Assembly (NCBI RefSeq): GCF_000189635.1
Contig: NW_002475939.1
Span: 54,801 to 118,800, forward strand
Reading direction: 5' to 3'
DNA: 64,000 bases
Origin: Tetrahymena thermophila SB210
Lineage: Eukaryota > Ciliophora > Oligohymenophorea > Hymenostomatida > Tetrahymenidae
Part shown: positions 46,255-63,281 of the stretch, piece after piece
Position numbering within the stretch: position 1 is the first letter of the stretch
Layout of the letters: every line of letters starts with the position of its first letter
Made by a program: the position numbers and the translations under genes
The notes under the pieces: generated by a model
The model's input: only the letters and a program-made list of their open reading frames with translations
Databases searched by the model: none
Told to the model about the DNA's origin: nothing

Positions 46255-49200
46255 ATGAGTATTGATTCACATTAAATAGAAAGAATTAAGACATCATGGA
46301 TGCTTAATGGAGTTTAATGCTGGGCTAAAGTAGCACCAGAGGAAAACTCCGAGCTTATGTTTCGTAGGGCTATTATTACAGGTTTAGATAATAAGCGTGA
46401 GCATGCATTCTTAAAATATGAGTTTCATCTTATCTAAATTTAACAGCAAAAAGAAAAAGGTCCAGAAAAAGTACATGTTAGAGACTTAATAGAATGCAAT
46501 TAGAATGCAGATAGTGAAAAATTTAAAGAAGGTTTTCCTGATATGGTTTCGATGAATGTATTAAATGAAGCAGAAATTTTGAATAATGTTTGGTTGCGAT
46601 ATTCTAAAGACCTAATTTTTTCCTACATAGGACCTACATTAATTGTAATGAATCCCTACAAGAATGTAGAAAAGCTTTTTAATGAAAAGGTTTTATAAGA
46701 ATTTTAGAAACCTGCAATAAATAACAATTTCGATATAAAGTAGCATTAGCCTCATGTCTATGCAGTAACTACATTAGCTTATTAGTAGCTATTTATGAAT
46801 TAAAAGAACCAGGCAATAGTAATTAGTGGAGAATCAGGAGCTGGTAAGACTGAAAATGCTAAATATTGTATGGCTTTTTTAACTTCTTTAAGTAATGAAA
46901 CAACTAAGCAGTAACGCCCAAAAAAGAAAACTTAATTGGCGAACTAATTAAATAGATATTCTACAATGAGATATTCTTCAGTAGTAGCTAGCAACATCTC
47001 AGATTCTTAATATACTGAAGACTCTATACTTTAATTAAAGGATACATCGATTGAAGAGCGTATTCTTAGATGCAACCCAATTTTGGAAGCGTTTGGTAAT
47101 GCTAAAACAGTGAGAAATGATAATTCAAGTAGATTTGGTAAATATGTTCGTATTTGGATTGGAAAGCATGATAAAAGAATTAAAGGAGCCTCAATTACAA
47201 ATTACTTATTAGAAAAAAGTAGAGTGACTCTACTATCATAAGGTGAAAGAAACTATCACATATTCTATCATTTTTTATAAGGTAATTATTGAATCTTTCA
47301 TTATTTTCAAAACATTTTGATTAAAAAGAAATGCATACAGTATTATTCATATAAATAGATTACTTAACATTTAGATTTTTAATTAAATTAGCTACATTTA
47401 ATTCCAAAAGAATTTATCAATCTATATTAATTATAATTAAAATTTGATCCTTGAGAATTAATATTGGTGTAACTATTTTAAATTAAAAAATTCAATAAAT
47501 TTTTAGGAAATTTGTTTCCCATAAAATTGACAAAAAATTAAATCATAAGATAGTTATGAATAAATAAATTATAACTAAAATACTCAAATAATTTTATTTA
47601 TTTTAGATCAAAATATTTATTTTAAGTAAAGCAAATTAAGAAATTTACTAAGTAAAATAATTTCAACGAAATTAAATTTTTTATTCATATTTTTAACAAA
47701 TTTACTGAAGAAATATGTAGGAATTGTTTATATAAAGCTAAGATTAAGCAAGAAATAAAATTAGATTTTATTTTTTATATTTTTCCTTATCTATTAAAAT
47801 ATAAAATTTCATAAAAATATATAAAAAGTAATAGTTTTGAATTTGGTATAATTTATTTATTTAAAATAGGATTAGAAACTTCACAACTTAAAACTTATAA
47901 ACTTGTGGAAAAAAATGGTAATAGAATAGATTTAAAAAATTTTAATTATTTAAATTAAACTAATGTGTACGAAATAAGCTCCTTTCCTAGTGATAAAATA
48001 ATGATTGATTAGATTATTGAATCCTTTGAGAAAATGGAGATTGATTCATACTAGTAAGTAGCTATTTTTAAAGTTTTATCAGCTATTCTTTATATTGGAA
48101 ATATTGAGTTTGATAGCTCAACATATACAGATAATACTCCTTGTAGTATAAAAAACTAAGATATCATATAAACTGTTTCTGAACTTTTAGAAATAAATTA
48201 GTAAGATAAAATTTTGAAGTCAATTATATTTAAAATACGTTAAGTTGGTAGCTAGGTAAATTATTACTTTTAAAATGACTTTATATTGAAAATATAATCT
48301 AAAAATAAGGTTATGGAAACTCCAGTGAATGTTGAAGAGTGCAAAATTAATAGGGATTCATTAGCGAGAGCTCTTTATGATAAAATGTTTACATGGATAG
48401 TTTAATCATTAAATATGGAAATTTTACCTTAGAATAGTAATCCTAACGAATGTTTAAGTCTCGGATTGCTAGATATTTTTGGGTTTGAGAACTTTAAGGT
48501 CAATTCTTTTGAATAATTATGCATCAACTTCACAAATGAGCGCTTGCAATAGCTATATATTGTATATGTGTTTAAAGCTGAAGAAGAAGAGTTTAAAAAA
48601 GAAGGTCTTAAAGTCCATAGCTTAGAACTTTCTTATTAAGATAATTAAGTTATTATAGATACAATGGATAAGCCACCTAATGGTATTTTTGATCTTCTAG
48701 ATGAAAGTTGTTCTTTAGGAAATTCAACAGATGAAAAGTTTTACTAAAAAATTGTTTCAACCTACTCTAAAAATGATTAAATTAAGGTACTATTTGATTT
48801 TTCTTATTTAAATCTTTAAAAAAATTTGTTTAATTTGAAAAATAAAACCAATAAAATTTAGCCTTAAATATTTAATTTTTAAAAAATAAAATTATTTAAG
48901 ATACCAAAAATTTAAAACATGAAATTCTCAATTGTACATACTGCAAAAGAAGTTGAATACACAGCTGATGGCTTTAGAAATAAAAATAAAGATGAGATTT
49001 CTACTTTTCTAGATTAATGCATATCGTCATCTAGTAGTTCTGAAATATGTTCTATATGGTAAGGAATTGGAGAAGTTAATATGACAGATATGGAGGTTTC
49101 TTCAAAAACAGTGCAGGATATGTCAATTTCAGTGAGAAATACTTAGAAAAAATTAGAAAATAAGGGAAAAGCTCAAAAATTTTTAGGAGCAAAATTCAGG

Positions 49201-52200
49201 GCTTAAATGAAAGATCTTATGGGAGAACTTAATTCTTGTGATGTACATTTTATTAGATGTATTAAGCCTAATGAAGATAAAGTAAAAGAAAAATTTGTTA
49301 GTCAATATGTACTCTTGCAGATAAGATATTTAGGTATTTTGGAAAGTATTAAGGTGAGAAGAGAAGGATTTCCATGTAGAATGAGCTATGAAGAATTTTA
49401 CACTAAATATCATGAGCTTGATGTTTTTAATAGGTAAATTAATAGGACAAGAATCTTTTAATAACTTTTTTTTTAGAAAAATAACATTATAGAGGCACTT
49501 AGATATGAAACAAGATATGCCAGGATTGTGTAGAGAATTGTTATTTAGAGTTGTAAAAGATGTTAACAAAAAAGAAGTTCTATTTGGTTAAACTAAGTTG
49601 TACTTAAAAGTTTAGCCATCAACAGAGTTAGATAATAGATTAATTAAATGGTGGTAGTTTAAAAATGATTAGGCTGGTAAAATCTAAGGATAGTGGGAAG
49701 TTTACAATAACAGAAAAGTTATTAAAGAAAATTTAAAGATTATAAAAAATGCTGTTAAAAGTTTTGTTAAACTTTAAGCTATTTATAAAATGAAAGTCTA
49801 AAAAAAAGCATATCTTAAGACATTATAATAGAAAAAGGGAATAGAAATACTTTAGAAAATACAAAAAAAAATGCAACAAGCTAAATTAAAAGAAGTACTA
49901 AAACTATGGGTGGATAAAATAAAAACATAAAAAAAGGGAGATAAATGGTCTAATGCAGTATCGAAAGTTTGTAATATAAGTAAAAGAAACCATGTGAGAG
50001 ATATCAAAGAATACTGGCTTAGATGGAAGAATTTTATCAAATCTGAATAAGAAAAAGAATTACAAAACAAAATAAAAGAATAGGAAGCAAAAGCTATTGA
50101 ACAAAATAAAGCAATAGAAGAATAAAAGCAAATAGAAAAAGAAGTAGAGGAAGAGGAAGAAAAAAAAGATGATGTTAAGGAATTAGAATAAGTAAAACCT
50201 TAAGAACCTGTAGTTTAAAAGAAGTAAGTTTAAAGTTAAATAGTTATTTAAATTTTATAAAAAACTTTAATTTATCAATCAGGATTAACCCTAATGGACT
50301 TGAAATGGAAAGAGAAGATATAAAGTCAGACGAGTTTACTTCTTAGGGTCTAAAAATTTGGCCTAACTTTTCAAACTTTACTAAGCCTTATAATTTATAA
50401 AATAAATTCTCTATCCCTAATGATATTTTAGACAATAATTAAAAATACTAAAATCCTAAGGAGCCAGAATAAAAAGACTTATAAAATTTAGAGTTTAGTG
50501 ATTAGTTTCTTTAATTAGTTCAATAATCATCATTCTTAGAATATTGCAATAATAATGTAAAAAGAGCTAAGAATTTCAGTAAAAAAATGTAAATTGCTAA
50601 AATAATGCAATACTAATCAAATAATCTAAGTGAATCTCTACTCTAACAATCAGATTCATTCAATGAAGATGCTACTAAGATTTTTAGATCTTTATTAAAA
50701 ATCTCTGGAAATAGAAATTCTCGTTTCTCTCCTAGATACCATTCTGATCTGATATTAAATCTATGTTATGGAAGGTTGATAATACTCTTTTTTATATTTT
50801 GAATTTTACATTTAAATTTTATTTTATTCTATTTATAGGGATTCGGAATTAGATCCTAACTGCTATGTGATAGGTAAAAAAGTGGAAAATCCAGAAGATT
50901 AAAAAAAATAAAATAATAGAAGAGAATCTAAAGAAAATAAAGATCTTGATTAGAGAAGAGGAAGCTATTTAAAAAATTACTCATCATAGGTATGCTAAAA
51001 ATAATAAGGGAAAAATGGTGATTCAAATCAAGAAGAGGATGATTTAAGCCATGAAAACAAATTAGAATTAATGGCTAACTAAATCCTTCATGGTAATTTA
51101 AATCATATAAGGGATGAAGTCTACTTTTAAATATGCAAATAGATTGCTGGAAACAAATCCTAAGAGGCTAAAAAAAATTTATACAAATTTGCAGCTGAAA
51201 TGTCCAATTTATTCGCACCTTCTTAGGATGCCCTCTATCCATTAATAAATTTCTTCATGGATTAATCATTACAAGATCCAAATGCTTAAAATAAAGAAGA
51301 TGCTAAGTATATCGTCAGTAAACTTTCTGAATTTGCTAGAGGATATGCAGTAGTTAAATTAATGAACCCTGATCAGTTAAAAAAATAAAGTATTTTAAAG
51401 GTATTAAAGAATAATGATCCCCTTGAATTACAACTTTAAAAAAATAATAATTAGTAAGTCTTGATTAACTATATAAACAAGATGTAACCCAGATAATTAA
51501 TTCCTTCACATCAAGAAGTCTCAAAAATTCATAATAGATAGTAAATATGCATAAAAATATATTTATTTGATGGTACCTATATTTGGGTTCCTGCTGAATC
51601 ATTAGAAACTGTTAAAAGCATAGTAGAAAAAGCATGTAGCCAAATCGATATGAAAGAACGTTATTAATTTTTTAGCCTCTATGAAGTTCTTTATGAGTAA
51701 GGAAAGGTTATGAAAGAAGCTTTTTTATTTGACAGAGTTAAAATAATGGATATTTTTAATTCCCATCAAATTACAACAGAGCTATAACAGAAAAAACATT
51801 CTAAAAATATTGAATTCAGAATTTATCTTAGGATAAGAGTTTATTACAAGCTTTTTAAAGATGATATAGATTCGATAAATATGTTTTATATGCAAAATAT
51901 ATATGAAGTAAACTAAGGAAGGCTACCCTTAACTGAAAACTAAATAACTTAATTAGCTGCTCATTACTGCTATTCATCTCTAAGTAATTAATCATTTTTT
52001 AAAAAAATATTAAACTTTAATCTATTAAATTAAAAAACTGTTTTAAAAGTACCAATTAAATTTATTCTACCTCAAACAAACATAATTTAATGTAATAAAT
52101 TTTTCCTAATTAAAAAAGTGCTTAAGCTTAAAAATTGGTTATAATTATTTTTTTTTTCCATAAAATATTATGAATTTTATTTACTTACTATATTCCCTTA

Positions 52201-52941
52201 TTTCTCAAATCTTGTAATTAGCAAAAAGAAGTGAAGTATATGAAAAATTTTTTCTTAATAGTATCAAAAAATAGTCAAAAATAATGTTTTTTTTTTGTAG
52301 GGAATATGGTATTTAGTAAAATTTAATCTAAAAATAAAAAATATTTTAATTTAAAATTAGAAACTTAACAGGGAAATGAGAAGAATATAGAAAATATGAT
52401 AAATAAAGCTGTGCCTTAGTACGCAATTCAAAAGTATCATAATAGACAATGGGGTAATGAAGTAAGTGAAATTTATAAAAAACTTGAATACTAAAATGCT
52501 TTAGAAGCAAGATGGATGTATCTTGAAATAATCAGACCTCATGATCTCTTTTTAAGCTACTAATTTGAATGCAGAATGTTTGTCTAATAAAAAACCGATT
52601 AGGGTTATAAGCTAGTTTAAAATTAATAGATAATTTTAGGTATTAGACCTTTGTAAATAGTTATTTCTGATTTAGAACGTAAAACTATGTTGATAATTGA
52701 TTTTTCTGAAATGACTAAATGGGGATAAAGCATAAGTAGTAACTCCTACTTTCTAATATAGCATGAAAATTCAAACCTTTATGTGTTTGAAGTGTAAGAT
52801 GTGGAGTTGGCTGATTATCTAATTAATGCATATGTAAATTGGAAACTCGAAAGAAATCTTGATGATGCTTCGAACCCCACTTACAGTGATGTTATTACTT
52901 TCTTAGTTTCTGATAATGATCAAGCAAATTAAATTAAATGA
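46255..52941 (+). CDS. Myosin heavy chain with MyTH4 and FERM tail
   Basis: Seven exons (46255-47281, 47870-48786, 48901-49433, 49495-50223, 50283-50774, 50839-51983, 52361-52941) join with all phases matching to 1,807 residues. The head has the P-loop GESGAGKT (192-199), the switch I region NDNSSRFGK (about 288-296), switch [10 protein letters not shown] (about 544-551), [20 protein letters not shown] and a converter-like LFGQTKLYLK. The neck (about 880-1000) is Lys-rich and helical with weak IQ-like spacing rather than clear IQ motifs. A coiled-coil, Glu-rich segment follows. The tail has a MyTH4 domain (about 1310-1440, [20 protein letters not shown] and the following helices) and a FERM domain (about 1468 to the end: ubiquitin-like lobe, helical lobe and PH-like lobe [19 protein letters not shown]). 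Known Tetrahymena myosins with this tail form a ciliate-specific class; one is needed for phagosome formation. Actin-based transport at membranes or microtubules is likely. Intron 1 is long (588 nt). Confidence 0.95.
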
Positions 52942-53260
52942 TTTTAAGACAGTTTTCAAAAATAAAAAAAACTTAAATTAACTAAAAACTTTACTACCTA
53001 TCTAAAAATTATTTTAAATTTAAATATATATTCATTTTATAAAACTTTATTTTAATAAATACTAAATCTTCTTATTCAGCTGAAAGTGTATTTATTTGCT
53101 TTAATTTCTGATAATTTTTTGTTGTTCTTTATTTAATCAATTTCAATCATACATATTGTGATCAGAAAAGACTTAATTAGAGTTTTATAAAAAGAATTTA
53201 AGAAAAATTTATTAATTAAGTAAAAAAGCATAAAATAAAAGCAAAAGCTTATTTATATTG
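52942..53260. other. Short intergenic spacer
   Basis: AT-rich spacer between the myosin stop and the next ATG on the same strand; no motif recognised. Confidence 0.55.
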
Positions 53261-54550
53261 ATGGAAAGATCAGATCAATTACTTTAAGAAGCAATTAAAT
53301 GTAAAGATAGGCAAAGCTAACAAGAGACCGAAATCTTTTAAACTTGCATTATCCCATGTGAAAATTAAGTAGGTTTTAAAAAGTTAAATCTGAACTATCA
53401 AAAAGCACTTAAAGATGAAATAAAAGTTTTTGATTTATCTTAGCAGCTAAGCTAATTTACTAATTTGGAAAAATTGAAAATATTATTGGAGGGTAATAAT
53501 TTGAACGATTAACATTTAAAAATGATTTTAAAAGGAATTAAGTAAATGAGATTCCTCTAAAAAATTGGATTATTTTTAAATCAAAATTAAATTTCTGACA
53601 AATCATTAATCAAAATTGGGAAGTCAATTTAAAGCATGTAAAATTTGATAGAAATTAGAGTAAATTTATCACAAAACAAAGACTTGACAAGTATGGGATT
53701 AGTTGAATTTTCAAAGTATGTTTAATAATCTACAATAAACAGCCTAATCATTATTTTGGATAGACAATTAATAGATTAAAATTTTATTTTGGTGTGTTAA
53801 AACTTATCTGAAAACAAAAATTTAAGTAGATTCGGTTTAGAATTATGCTTTTATGGAATTGAAGAAGGTTTTTGTTAACTTATTTAGGGTCTTTTTCATT
53901 TAAAAAAGATGGATTTATTGTATATTAAAGATGCTTATTAAAAGGATAATTCTCTTAAAATATACTCAAAGCAAATAAAAACTTTAAGCTTGGCACTTTA
54001 AAAATACTCTATTGAATAAAAATAGATTGAAGAAATTCTGCAATTTATTTCTAATTAAGGCTCAATAGATTTTTTTAATTTTTAAATAAATATTATTGAC
54101 AAAATAGATTTACAATAATTCAGTCACACTCTTACACTATAAAAGTAATTGAAACACTTGAAATTAGATTTCAATAATTACTCTTTTGATGAACAATAAA
54201 TGTAGAGTTTCTTTAAATTTCTAGATAACTTAAATAATTTATAAAGCCTAGATACAAAGTTTAATATAGAGCCAAATACCACATTTTCTGTTTTTGGATA
54301 GTTTTTTGAGAAACTAAAAATGCTTAGAGTATTAAAAATTTCTATTCCTTAAATGATTAATTATCAACAAAGGTCTTGTTTGTATGAAAATATTCTAAAG
54401 TTAACTAATTTATAGGAGTTAATCATATCAACTTAAGTTATTCATTTCTTTGAACGTAAAAAGTAAAAACCATGTAAAATATTTAAAAGAAAACTTAAAA
54501 GATTGATATGTTTTCAAGATAATAATAAATCTATCATAATACCTATTTGA
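53261..54550 (+). CDS. Leucine-rich-repeat protein (429 aa)
   Basis: Single exon, 429 codons. From about residue 35 to 390 it consists of irregular leucine-rich repeats of about 24-30 residues with LxxLxxxLxxN spacing (LEKLKILLEGNNLND, LSENKNLSRFGLEL, LKHLKLDFNNYSFDEQ). This resembles the RNase-inhibitor/RanGAP-like repeats common in ciliates. The first 30 residues are polar and the C-terminus is basic (RKKQKPCKIFKRKLKRL). No F-box, kinase, signal peptide or membrane span is visible. Probably a protein-interaction horseshoe; partner unknown. Spacer-like composition resumes immediately after the TGA. It is unrelated in detail to the longer LRR protein at 21449, which uses Cys-containing repeats. 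Confidence 0.85.
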
Positions 54551-55026
54551 ATTGATAAAAGAAAAATAAAGCAATCTCTTCAAAATATTATTAATCTAAA
54601 TTAATTACAACTTTTTATATTTGGAAAGATTTATTTTATATCAGTAATGTAATTAAATTCATTTTATTAAAAATTTAATTAGCTTATTTTTATTTTAAAT
54701 AGTGTTTAATTAAAATAATTAGACTGAAGAATTTTAGATGTATTTTGAAATATAAACAGAACATATTTTTAAAATTTTATTTTAGAAATTTAAAATAAAA
54801 AATAATAAACATTTGCTATAACATAATTATTAATTTCTCTTCTAAAAAATGTTAATTTAATTGCAAAAATAACGTTTTTATTAAAAATAAATAAATAAAT
54901 AATTTTTATTTAAAATTTAATGCCTAAAAATGTATTTTGAATATGACAAGTATGGTATTATTTGTATAGTCTTATGAAGAAAATTATTATTTTATTTGCA
55001 AATGTAAAAAATATAAAACCATTATT
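54551..55026. other. Convergent intergenic spacer
   Basis: Holds the 3' ends of the LRR gene (plus) and the RING gene (minus). AT-rich; no gene. Confidence 0.6.
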
Positions 55027-56310
55027 TCAAATATGATTTATGAATTAGATACCAAAATATTCTTTACTCAGTTTAGCTATTACAACTAAAGCAATAATTC
55101 CAAAAATAATCCACGTTAAATGCTCTGAATGACCTGGAGCCTCAATGCTAAATACTGAAGTAATGTTGTAAATTTTCTCAAATTTTTTAATAAATTGTTT
55201 AATAAGGGCTAATCTCTCAATTATTGATTCAGCATCCCACAAGCGTTATTTTTCCGAAATATTAAAATTAAATATCTCACAGATTATCCAACAAAATTCA
55301 TTGATCTTACTAACGCTATCTATGTATCCATGCTGTAAAAATGGCAAAAAGTTTTATTATTACAGAAAAGCTTAAAGTTAATAAGTTGTCATATTAAGTC
55401 CTCCATTATTTTAAACTATTTCATTGATAATTTAAATAACGAATTCTGCATGTTCTTCCAAGCCTACTTGTTAATCTTAAGGAATTGTTTAATCTTCTAT
55501 AACTTTGGCATTAGCCACTTTAAAAGTATATCCATCTTCAAATATTCTTTGATTTTAGTGAGTTCCACTTTATGTTGATTCATTTTAGTTATTTGTTTAA
55601 TTATTCTAGTTCTATTACTCTAAAGATTGTGCTTGATCTTATTACAAGTTAGTTGCTTCACTGTAATTAATTTTTACCTCTTTTACATCTAAGATACTAG
55701 CTTTAGACAAGACTTTCACTTAACATTTTATAGAACTAGGGCTTTTTTGATTATTTATCTAGTCAGGATTGTATATTTAAATAATTTAGCAATAAGCAGC
55801 AACTTATTCGTCATTTTTTGCAAATAATATAATCACTCTTTTATCAGAGCATTAAACTAAGAGTTGTTAGAGTTGATGAATGTATTTTAAATTTACATCA
55901 ACAGTAGTGCATGGAAATAAGTATTTCATTTTAAATTCCTAAAGAAGCAGAATATTTTCTAACTTCTACTCCTATTTTTATTGATTATTACCTTCTAAAT
56001 TTACATTATTTAATCCAGAATTTTACTATTATCCTAAATTGACCTTTTTCTTTATAGAATTTACCTTTTGCTGATATAATTCAGAGTGGTGGTGCTCAAT
56101 TATATTTTGTAAAGTAAAGTTAATAGAGAGGTTATCTGGGTTTCCAATCATAGGATTTCTACATACTGGGCAAAGGGGTTTATTTATGAGACTTTCTTTT
56201 ATGCAAGGTCTGCAATATGAATGTCCACATGGTAAAGTCACAGGCTAATAAAATATATCTTAGCAAATAATGCACTCAGGTACCTACACACCTGTTTAGT
56301 TTAAACTCAT
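55027..56310 (-). CDS. RING-finger protein with C-terminal membrane anchor (427 aa)
   Basis: Single minus-strand exon, start 56310, TGA at 55027-55029. A C3HC4 RING lies at residues 13-49: C13-I-I-C16, C27-G-H29, C32, C35, then C46-P-V-C49, with all eight zinc ligands present, so E3 ubiquitin ligase activity is expected. A helical segment (residues 60-95, HHHSELYQQKVNSIKKK) follows, then a mixed region (about 125-240) that may form a beta-rich domain, and a Gln/Asn-rich stretch (about 215-245). A hydrophobic segment, about 398-412 (LTWIIFGIIALVVIA), sits 15 residues from the end, so the protein is probably tail-anchored in the ER, mitochondrial or peroxisomal membrane with the RING facing the cytosol. 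The middle region is loosely reminiscent of RING-Lon-N proteins, but I would not claim that. The exact family is unknown. Confidence 0.9.
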
Positions 56311-57253
56311 TTAAAAAACTAACCTTAACTTAAAAAATTGTAAAATACAAAATCTTTGAATTAAATAATTTTTTTTTATTAATAAAGTTATAAAGAAAGG
56401 CATATATTTTGGTTAGATTTTATATATATTCCTTTATTCTTCAATCAATATCTAAAAAAAACGTGGAGAATATTAATAATAATTTAAACTATAACAAATA
56501 TCTATTCTTATTTATTCCAAATAATTCTAATAAGCAATTTTATTAAACTTATTAAATTCTAAAAGAGATTATTTTTTATCATAAAAATATTAAATTTGAA
56601 TGAATTACTTACTCTTAGTTTAATAGATTTGAATTTTATATTTTTACTTTAATACAAAATATAAAAAATAAAGATATTATTTTTTTTTAATTTAATTTAA
56701 AAACTAATAAATTATATTTTAAATCTATTTTTATTAATAAATATAATTGATTAATTGTTTATTTATTTTATATTATGGCATTTAATAATACTAAAAAGCT
56801 ATTTTTTTAAACACATTTTTAAGAATTTTAAATTTAATATTAAAATTGAAATAATTTATTTGAAAATAATTACTTTAACATTTTAAATAATTAATTTAAT
56901 TCAAAAAATAATAAGAAAAGATATTTTTTTTTATTGTAGATTTAATAATATTTATTAAATTTATATTTAAATGTAATAAATTTTTCTAAAGATATTCTTT
57001 AAATTAGCTCTAAAAATGGATTTATTCATATTAGTAAATGCAATTCATTATATAATTAATTTTATTTTATGATATTATTTAAAGAAGATTTCATTGTTAA
57101 TCCATAGACAATATTTAATTTAAGAAAAATGCAATTAAGAGACAATAATAGTTATAATAACTAAAAAATTAATTATCAAACAAGAAACAATTATAAATAC
57201 AAAGTCCTTTAATTTATTTATTCACTAAATTTTAGTTTTGACAATTAAAGGAA
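56311..57253. other. Divergent promoter spacer
   Basis: Between the RING gene (minus) and CDC5 (plus), with both promoters expected. Very AT-rich up to about 57100; the last 150 bases are less extreme and are probably the CDC5 leader. Confidence 0.55.
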
Positions 57254-60443
<3,190 letters not shown>

Positions 60444-61151
60444 TTAAAATTGATATAAATAAATTTTAATTTGCAATTGTAAAGCAAAATTAAATTTAAT
60501 TGTATTTATATGTAAATATCCTAAACACTTAAATATACTAATCTAATTTTACTTAACAAAAATGATTACACATTTTGAGAGAAAAAATTATTGATTCATA
60601 ATAATTTATTATGAAAGTAAATGTATTAAAAATAGTATTAATTTTTAAATTCATAAAATAAATTAAAAACATAAATAATCTAAGATTTATATAAATAATG
60701 ATCAATAATTGACCAAAATGAATCTTAAAAAAATTGACAATAATTTTTGATAAAGCTATTTATATCTAAATATACTTCATAAAATTTATTAAAAAAAGAA
60801 ATATTCTGATAAAAATAAAAAATTTTAATTGTTTAAATGCTAATAAATAGTGGAAGCAATAAAATTAATTTTAAAATACAGTATTTTTATGGTTTTTATA
60901 TCGTTTTATTTAATTTTTTGTCTCATTTAGAGTTTATGAAGCTATTGTTTTGAAATCTACATCTCAAAAATAAATAATATTGTAAACTTGTCTTTTATTT
61001 ATAGAAAATAAATAACCTAACCTTCGTTTATTTAAAAACTTTGATTCAATTTTTAATTCTTATAAATTTAATTAAAAAAAAACAAAAGTAGAAATATCAA
61101 AATAAGAAATAAAAATAACAAATTAATAGAAAATTTGCTGATTTATTCACT
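60444..61151. other. AT-rich intergenic spacer
   Basis: Spacer between two plus-strand genes; AT-rich with poly-A/T runs and no recognisable element. Confidence 0.6.
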
Positions 61152-63281
61152 ATGATTAAATTAAAAAAAAGTTTTCAAAAGGTAGACATATTTGGTGTTA
61201 ATTTAACATTCAGAATATTAAATGAAAGAAGTAATAAGACTTGGATAGGAGGAATTATTACAGTAATTATCAGTGGACTTATGTTGTATCAAATATAAGA
61301 TTTAATTCAGTCTTTAATTAAACAAGAATCTCCTTAAGTAGTTTAACAATAGAATTATGTTTATCAGCCAGAGCTTTTTAGTATTAATCCAAAGACCTTT
61401 TCTTTTGCATTTGGTATGTAAAATTCTGTTGGAGCGCATTTTAAAAATGAAACTATTTATAAAATTATTGGTATATAACAAGAAAATCATAGAGTCTTCA
61501 ATTAAACAACTAATAATTACGATTTAATTACAGTTTTTAAAGAAATCAAGATTGAATCATGCACGACAGAACACTTTTAAATAGATGATGTGAGAGATTA
61601 TTTTTTAAAGCTTCCCTTAAAAAATTTATATTGCATCAGTCTAGAACAAGGTGATTTAAGTGTTGAAGGAGAATTCTCTGCAGTAGTGTTTAAATAAATT
61701 AACTTACAAGTTGTTGAATGCACTCAGTAAAACTGCACTGATTCTCAAGCAAGATAGACGATTCTTTCAAACTCTAGATTAGCGATTTATACTTCTGATA
61801 ATATTGTCTAAGTAACTAATAAAGACAAACCTTATAAATTAGTAGGTAAAAATCTATTTTGGATTTACAGTACATTTCTTGAATACGAAATTAGGTATTA
61901 GATCATCAACAATTATCTCTATACAGACAAAGGTATAGTCACAACTCACAACACAACAGATAGGGTAGTTAATTATAGCTCTGATAGAGTTTAAGTCTAT
62001 GGAAAAACAACATCAAGGATGTTTAATTTTTATATAGTTTATGAAAAAAATAAAGAAATAGCTTATTTTCGCAGTTATTTAAAACTAAATTAGGCACTCT
62101 CTTAATTAGGTGGAATATTTAATTTATTTTTAATTATAGGAGGTCTGTTAAGTAGACCTATTTCTTAGGTAGAATTAAATAGAAAATTAATAAACAAACT
62201 TTTTGACTTTGATGATACATAACAAGTAATTGAGAATTAAAAAGAAATTCAACAACAAAATTGTAACAACCATAAAAATTTCCCTTAATAAACTCGCATC
62301 ACAAAAAAATAGTAATCTTCACCCAAAAGACAATCTTAGCACTTAGATAATTTAAATTAAGGAGACATAGATAGGAAAAAGAAAGAGCTTTAAAAAACTA
62401 TAAAAAACTAAACTAACCTCGAAACAAATCAATCTAAATAAAGTGATGAAGACAAAATGAAAAAAAAATTCAATTTAACTGATTATTTTATTAGCATTTT
62501 TAGTTTTTTTTCAAGTAAAAAAACTTTAAAAAAATCTGAATTAATATAAATAAGCTCTGATATTATTTATAATTAAATAGATGTATTTAGAGTTATTAAT
62601 AAATTGATAGAGTTTGAGAAACTCAAAAACCTTCTCCTTAATGAAGAGCAGCTTAAATTGTTTGATTATCTTCCTAAACCAAAATTAATTCATAATTAGA
62701 TAAAAAGCAGTACATAAATACCTAAACAAAGGAAAAAAAGTTTCTCAGCATCTCTTAGAAGAAATGATACTGTAAACAGTCTAAATTTCTAGTAAACTTA
62801 ACAATAAAATGATTTTATAATTACTGTTGAAAAAACAAAAGATGAAAAATTGAGAGATGCTATGGAAGCATTTAATATCATATAGGGAAGGTAAAAATCA
62901 AATTTAGACTTAAAATTAATTTCGATGGTTAATTAAAGTTTTTTGAAAAATTAAAAATAATATTCAATTTAAAATTAGTAATAAATATAAAATTAAAAAA
63001 TGTCTATTTATGAATAAGACTGTGTTATTTAAGATTCAGCTAACACAGTTGTTTTTAACAACAAAAATAGTAAAACTAATTTCTAGCTGTTGACTCAAGA
63101 TGAGTATTATTCGAGAAATTAAAGCCCCAGAAGTAATTTAAAAACTCCTAGATTATTGACTAGTTTAAAAACCACTAAAGATGAATTTAAATCTGATGAG
63201 TCTATAGAATTAAATAATATGAATGCTATTTACCACTTTAAAAATAATAGCTGTTAATTATCAAAGAAAATTTAATAATGA
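61152..63281 (+). CDS. Two-span membrane protein of a ciliate family (709 aa)
   Basis: Single exon, 709 codons. A short cytosolic start (MIKLKKSFQKVDIFGVNLTF) leads to the first span (about 31-48, WIGGIITVIISGLMLYQI). A roughly 270-residue extracytosolic region follows, with paired cysteines (SCTTEHF, LYCISLE, VVECTQQNCTD) and N-x-T/S sites. The second span is about 317-340 (GGIFNLFLIIGGLLSRPIS). A long, charged, Gln/Lys/Ser-rich cytosolic tail with repeated SPR/TPR-like phospho-site patterns runs to the end. This layout, with the FGVxLTFR...G(G)IIT opening and the QLGGIFNxFLIIGG second span, is shared by many uncharacterised ciliate membrane proteins. No catalytic or channel motif is visible; the role (adhesion, receptor or vesicle protein) is unknown. 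Confidence 0.88.
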
